Part shown: positions 58,983 through 64,000 of the stretch, in pieces | How the letters are laid out: every line of letters starts with the position of its first letter | Numbering within the stretch: position 1 is the first letter of the stretch | NCBI GenBank assembly: GCA_012976225.1 | Contig: JAAVVG010000026.1 | Coordinates: 275,991-339,990 of the forward strand | DNA: 64,000 nt | Source: Golubevia sp. BC0850 | Taxonomy: Eukaryota > Basidiomycota > Exobasidiomycetes > Golubeviales > Golubeviaceae | Direction of reading: 5' to 3' | Notes under the pieces: model-generated | Seen by the model: the letters and a program-made list of their open reading frames with translations, nothing else | Told to the model about the DNA's origin: nothing | The model's database searches: none | Position numbers and translations under genes: made by a program

Positions 58983-59907
58983 ATGTCATTGTTCTCCAAG
59001 ATCGCCATTTCTCTCGCTTTCGCAAGCTTAGTTTCTGCAGCTCCGGCCACCGTAAGTTCATCAATCAAACTAATGTGTGCTTCCTGTCCCTATCTTTCTG
59101 ATCTTATCCTGATGGTCTTTCTATCAAACAGATTGGACACACAGTATATGCTGTGGAAGACAGAGACGTCCAAGCTGGGGTGAGCATGACTCCGTCCTCG
59201 AACTCGATACACATCATTACTGATCAGCCTCTGCCCCTTTCTTTCATCTCAGTCTTTGTCAACCAGAGACCCATTGAATAATGCTGCTAACCTCGGTGCT
59301 GCAGTGTTCGCGGTTACAGCTAGTGAGTGAAGAGCTGAACAAGGGATGAGAGGGGTGGCAGAAGATCAAGAATTCTGACGATCTCTCATTTCGCTTCCCT
59401 TTCTCTTGAAAAGTCTACAATGGTCTGAAAGGAAACAGTTATTTCAAGGAAGCTGAAGAATTCAAAACTAAGTACGGGGAGATGGCGAGTACTTTCCTCG
59501 TTTCAAAGTCATCGACAGAATAGCGACGCTCATTTATCTTTGGTTCTCAATGTGCCTCTCTCAGATCGACACCGATTCCCTTGCTCCTTTAGATGGAACA
59601 TCAGATCTCCAAGCCAGAGGAAAAATCGACTATGCTTGGTTGGCAGGTGAGTCTCAGAGTGATTTCGTTGACTCTCCTTTTGGACCGGCTGACCTTCTCT
59701 CCTTTATTTCAAGGTGGACTCATTTCTGCTTTCAACGCGATCCGAACCCCAAGAACCCGAGACTTGAAAGAGAAAATTCCCACTGTGAGTTCTCCCAAAA
59801 CCTCGGCTTCATATCCTGACCGCTCCAATCTGAACCAGTCTATCTCCCCTCCGTTCTCCGTCTTTTCACAGGCTCGTGACGTCGACAACTTTGATCTCTT
59901 GGGTTGA
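58983..59907 (+). CDS. Small secreted protein of unknown function, seven exons
   Basis: The exons are 58983-59051, 59133-59180, 59253-59322, 59414-59484, 59565-59646, 59714-59784 and 59872-59907, giving 148 residues. A clear signal peptide, MSLFSKIAISLAFASLVSAA, is followed by a mature part with no cysteine. That part includes VYAVEDRDVQAG, a hydrophobic helix NLGAAVFAVTAIYNGLKG, acidic-basic FKEAEEFKTKYGEM and DYAWLAGGLISAFNAIRTP. The two alternating hydrophobic and charged helices could insert into or lie on a membrane. No family is recognised. Exons average only 64 nt. Intron 4 (59485-59564) needs a GC donor (ATG|GCGAGT) to keep phase; the alternative GT donor 4 nt downstream breaks the frame. 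Confidence 0.68.
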
Positions 59908-60246
59908 AGAGTACATCTTCCACTTTCCTCTCATTTTCTCTATGTAGTAGTCAGCTAGAAAAATTGGACCAACGAGTAGATTTTTGAGCACTTTTTGTTG
60001 GCGTGATCCAATTCGTGCACTCGTGCGCTGTTGCGTTATGTCCGAAGCCAGGGAGAGGAGGATCCTTTAAACCCGTGATAAGGTGGGGTCTGATCATGAC
60101 GAACGGTTTAGCGTGGATTGAACAATGCGAGCGGTGCAGCTTCATGCGGGTTGGAAAAGCGGTGAGGGGGGATCCGATGAACCCCTTTAAAGAGATCTCC
60201 TCCGTTTCTCTCTTCCCTTCCCCTGCCTTGTCCAACACCTTGAAAA
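59908..60246. other. Intergenic region upstream of tautomerase copy 3
   Basis: It separates two plus-strand genes. There is no gene; a CTTTAAAG sequence sits near 60185, about 60 bp before the start codon, and may be a weak TATA substitute. Confidence 0.45.
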
Positions 60247-61006
60247 ATGCCTCTTCACTACATCTACACTCCACCAGGTCTCTATTCTAAGGAAGATAAA
60301 AGGGGCTTCGCAAAAGAAATAACTGACTGGTACACAGCGGAGGTGAGATTCTCCACAAATCTTCAGCTTCGGATTAATCTGAATGTACACTGATCGCCTC
60401 TCTCTCTTCTCCTTCTTCGAAGGGTCTCCCTGAGTTCTATGTTATTGTCATGTTTATTGAAGTTCCCTCAGACAGCTTTTTTGTTGGGACTGCGAATCAT
60501 GATGAAAGGACCAGAGATTTTCGCCCTCACGTCACCTGGAACATTGAACATTTGGCAGGTCAAACTAACACCCAGGCTCATAAACTATCCCTCGTGAAAA
60601 AGATGAAACCCATTGGCAAAAAGTACTTAGGAGACAGAGGTTACGACTGGGAGGTGAGTGTTGACAGACATAGTGCTGTGGTTTCTTCTCCCATCCTTAG
60701 ATCTCGAGGTCATCCCATCCTTGTAAACGTTCACTGAATTCAGATGTCCTCAAAACAACCTTAATTCTGCAGATAACTATCTCTGAACCGGCTCAAGATT
60801 TATGGACTGTTGTAAGTGACAATGTCTCTTTCATTCTGCGTCGATACTCGATTAACGATTTCTTTAACCTTGTTCCTTCTCCTTTGCCGACGCTTCAGAA
60901 CGGCGACCATGCACCGGCTCTTGGGGATCCAGATCTGAAACTCTGGAAAAAAGCCAACCAGGTTCTTCCTCTGACTTCAAAACTATCTAGGTATTCAAAA
61001 CTTTGA
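60247..61006 (+). CDS. cis-CaaD-like tautomerase, copy 3
   Basis: The exons are 60247-60342, 60423-60653, 60773-60811 and 60899-61006, giving 157 residues. It begins MPLHYIYTPPGLYSKEDKRG, with the catalytic Pro after Met. Then come GLPEFYVIVMFIEVPSDSFF, FRPHVTWNIEHLAG, GYDWE|ITISEPAQDLWTV and ALGDPDLKLWKKANQ, the same order as the two copies 13-15 kb to the left. It is closest to copy 1 in the first 30 residues but shares copy 2's exon structure. The C-terminus is longer (VLPLTSKLSRYSKL). It lies on the opposite strand from the other two, so it is not part of a simple tandem array. Confidence 0.87.
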
Positions 61007-61264
61007 ACGTACGAGCGATGTTCTCAGTCTCTCTCTTGTTATTTGTTTTCTGACGAGAGAGACACTTGGTCGTCCTTGGTTCTCCTGTGTCTGTAGCGTT
61101 ACCTCATGAAATCTAAATTATGTTATCTGCTGAATCAAATCATGATTGCTTGTTCGCTTCTTCGTGTTCATGGTGAAGGTTGTTGATAAAGAGCTGCGCG
61201 ATGATGCGACTTTGGTTCCGCTTCTTCCAGCAACCAACCATCATCTTCGAGTAAGAAGTGAAGG

Positions 61265-64000
61265 ATGAACTCAGCTTCCGCTTCAATGCTGAGGAGGCTG
61301 ACATTATCTAATAGTAGGAATCGCCAGCTTGGACACATCAGCTCAATTCATGGATTAAACCCTTCAAGAGGGTCTCTAACTCTTTCCTCAAGATCAAGAT
61401 GCATCGCAAGTCAGCTCACTCGCTCTCATCTTCGATTCAATTCTTCATCCACTTCAACTTCAACTTCATCTTTATCCAATGAACCATCAGAGTCCCCTTT
61501 GGAAGAGACTCCAACCAAGGACGCAGCAGCTGAGCAGTCTCCTCCCTCTCCATCCACAAAGACTGGATTTTTATACTTCGATTCTACTTTCCCTATCAAG
61601 CTAGGTTGGTGGGATCCGAGACAATCAATCGCTAAGTTCACCTTTGCTGGAGATAATCTGCTGGAGATGATCAAATCCTCAATTCCAGAGGGAGAGATTG
61701 GGCATGGGTTCAAAATCTTGGGGCTGGATGCTCGGTGAGTGGAGGAGAGAAGAACAAGGATTGGCTAGATGGGCAAGACGTAAGGCATGTACTCAGTCAA
61801 TGAATTGACAGCTAAGCTGATCTCAGGATACTCTACTCACATCAACCAGACTGAAGGACGGAGGGACTTTCGTGACTTTCGAATATGAGCCTTCCTTCCT
61901 TGAAGAACGAGATGAAGCTCTTCACCAAATCGAGAAGTCTTTGAAGTCCTCTATCAAGTCAATATACAATCCAACTCTCTTCAACTTCCATTTGTGGGGG
62001 ACTCCTTCTTGCCATGTCGTTAGAGGTCGGCCGTGGAGAGAGGACCTCAATCGCTGGCCTGCCACTAGACTTCAAGTTGGATTTCAAGGCGGTAAAGGAA
62101 TCGAAGAGGAGAGGCTATGGGAGTTATTGAGACCTTACGGTAGGATCCATGACATTTCGATGGAGAAAGAAGGCGCTTTGGTTACGTTCTCTAGGATGAG
62201 AGGAGCCACTAGTGCTAGGAACTGTGCTCATGGATTGAAGATGGACGATGGGACTAGGCTGGTTCTGAACTATAAAAGTGAGTCGTTCGGGGATTCGCAG
62301 AGAAACTTGATCTCTTATCCGAGACTGGAAAGGAAGGATCTCATCGTGCTTATCTCCCTCTCTTCCTTCTTGGCCAGGCTCTCTCCGATCCCATCAATTC
62401 TGGGATTGGATCTCCAATCATCCGCGTCTAGTCTTCCCAGCGATCCTCTTTTTAATGGGTGGAATCACTTACGCAATCTTCGATCCAATTAGATCCTTCT
62501 TCGTAGAATCAAAGCTGAAGAACACTTTCAGTCTAGACGATTACAAGCTCTATTCCTGGTTGAAAGACAAGACAGTCGGTTTGTTCATTGATGAGAAATC
62601 TAAAGATGAAGAAGATGACTGGTGGGAAAGAAAGGAAGCAGCTTCAAACATCAAGGAACTGTTAAGAGAAACTCCTTCTACATTCATTCAGATTTCGGGC
62701 CCTCGAGGTTCGGGTAAGCATCAATTACTAAGCAAATCAATTCACAAGGACTCAAAACATCTAAACATCAACTGTGAATTCATTGCTAACAATTCCAAGA
62801 CCGATTCAGCTCTTGTCGGCAGTTTGGCTAATGAAACTGGTTACTGGCCGATCTTCAGTTGGGTCAACAGCATCTCTAACCTAATCGATTTAGCGGCAGT
62901 TGGTCTGATTGGTAGTAAAGCTGGATTTGCTACTCCTGTTGATGCTCAGTTGAGACAGATTTTAAATGTCACTACCGGAGCTTTGGTTTCTGTCAAGCAG
63001 AAGGAAATTGAGAAGAGAGAGAAGGAAGCGAAGAAGTTGGGTCGTCAAGGGAAGTCCAAAGGAGTCAACCCGAAGGGAGATGGGAAGTCTCATGAGACTG
63101 GTGATTCGAAGAGAGATTCGGTCGGAAACAGCGGTGCAGCTGCCGAATTGGGTCATGGAGATCCTGAAAGTCAAAGAGAGAAAGAGAACGATCCGCTCAT
63201 TCCAGAAGAGATCGTGAAACAAGACTTAAATCTCAAGAAGAAGGATGAAAGAGTTGGGACTGCTCCAGTTGTGAGTTCGAGGTTCTCGATTTCCAAAGTT
63301 TCTTTGAATCGCTGACAGGACAATCCCGCCCCCTCAGGTTGTCATCAATGGATTCCATCACAAAGGAGTCAAGAACAATCTTCTTTGGGAGGTTTTAGCC
63401 GAATGGTCATCCGACCTAGTCACTTCTGGAACTGCTCATGTGATCTTCGTAACTGATAACCCAGTCGCAGCTCAGAAGGAGCTTTCAAGGGCTCTGCCAA
63501 CTCGACCATTCGAGAGCATCGTTCTAGCGGATGCAGATGAAGATCGAGCAAGAGGTTACGTGGCCAAGAAGCTTCGGGACATGGGTAGATTGGAGGACAA
63601 GAAGACCGTTCAACTCAGAGAGAGAGCTGAAAAGGAGAAGAAAGCTCAGGAAGATCTAGAGAAGAACAAGTCGACTTTGACCTCTAGTCTTTCTGGAATC
63701 TTTGGCGGAACGAAGACCGCTGCTCTGGACGAGGAGTCGGCTTCGACCTCGGCTGTCAAGATTGTTGATGAGAAGAGGATCTTGACTGATGAAGAGAAAG
63801 CTAATCTACCGGCTGAAGGAGATGCTGAAGAAGAAGCGGGAGTGGTAGGACCAGATGGAAGATTACCAGATTCTCCTCAAGCCAAGGCTCAAGCTGCTGC
63901 TATGCTCGACTCGGAGACTGCTAAGTGGGTGGACAAGCTGGGAGGTCGTTTGACTGATTTGGAGACTGTGAGTGTGAAAAGAGAGGGAAGGTGTGAGCAA
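61265..64000 (+). CDS. YME2: Mitochondrial escape protein 2 (YME2), 3' partial
   Basis: The exons seen are 61265-61734, 61850-62277, 62378-63270 and 63338-63967. A donor at 63968 shows that the gene continues past the window. YME2 is an inner-membrane protein involved in mitochondrial DNA/nucleoid maintenance. The N-terminus is a presequence (MNSASASMLRRLTLSNSRNR). The YME2 signature is FLYFDSTFPIKLGWWDPR; an RRM-like region follows (VVRGRPWREDLNRWPATRLQ, LLRPYGRIHDI). A membrane span (HPRLVFPAILFLMGGITY) runs into AIFDPIRSFFVESKLK. The AAA-like domain has a Walker A loop, ISGPRGSGKHQLL, near residue 406, and NETGYWPIF. The splice before SSLRSHQFWDWISNHP was chosen by phase. About 807 residues are visible. 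Confidence 0.92.

Noticed and set aside
1-64000. tRNA or rRNA genes
   Set aside because: I looked through the intergenic stretches for T-arm/B-box-like sequence with a matching acceptor stem and found none convincing; a covariance-model scan would be decisive.

Overview
The window is nuclear DNA of an intron-rich fungus, most likely a basidiomycete. Most genes are split by short introns of about 70-120 nt with GTRNGT donors. Genes lie on both strands at roughly one per 2.8 kb. The proteins are clearly fungal (OPI3, YME2, BEM2, VMA13 and dynactin types), and several carry long Ser/Asn/Gly or acidic low-complexity inserts. I cannot place the species. I joined exons by hand from splice signals, reading phase and family motifs. 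Every full-length model but one (TRM61) has a total length divisible by three with a phase-consistent end.

Layout. 1-4.4 kb: a small Cys-rich membrane protein and a UPF0132-type membrane protein, divergent. 4.4-9.5 kb: dynactin p150Glued. 9.5-11.5 kb: no recognisable gene. 11.5-12.5 kb: a secreted protein of unknown function. 13.2-14.8 kb: OPI3-type phospholipid methyltransferase. 14.9-17.8 kb: an RCC1 propeller fused to an N6-methyl-AMP deaminase-like domain. 18.8-23 kb: a beta-lactamase-like hydrolase beside a secreted berberine-bridge-like oxidase. 23.8-30 kb: V-ATPase subunit H and a SIKE/FGFR1OP2-type protein, divergent. 30.5-32.6 kb: a prolyl 4-hydroxylase-like enzyme and mitochondrial uL14, convergent. 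32.7-38.3 kb: a MATH-BTB protein and an F-box-like protein. 39.5-45.3 kb: the tRNA modification enzymes TRM61 and DUS3, head to head. 45.6-47.4 kb: two cis-CaaD-like tautomerases. 48-49 kb: EMC4. 49.2-57.8 kb: a 2755-residue BEM2-like RasGEF-PH-RhoGAP protein. 59-61 kb: a small secreted protein and a third tautomerase. 61.3 kb to the end: YME2, cut off by the window edge.

Most genes are housekeeping and need not act together. They fall into membrane and organelle biology (OPI3, EMC4, VMA13, YME2, uL14m), cytoskeleton and polarity (p150, SIKE-type, BEM2-like) and RNA modification (TRM61, DUS3, possibly the RCC1 half of the fusion). An accessory group (secreted oxidase, two secreted unknowns, tautomerases, prolyl hydroxylase-like enzyme) tends to have clear TATA elements and more open flanks. 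I saw no transposon, CRISPR array, rRNA or convincing tRNA gene. The most unusual object is the RCC1-deaminase fusion; the tautomerase family is next.
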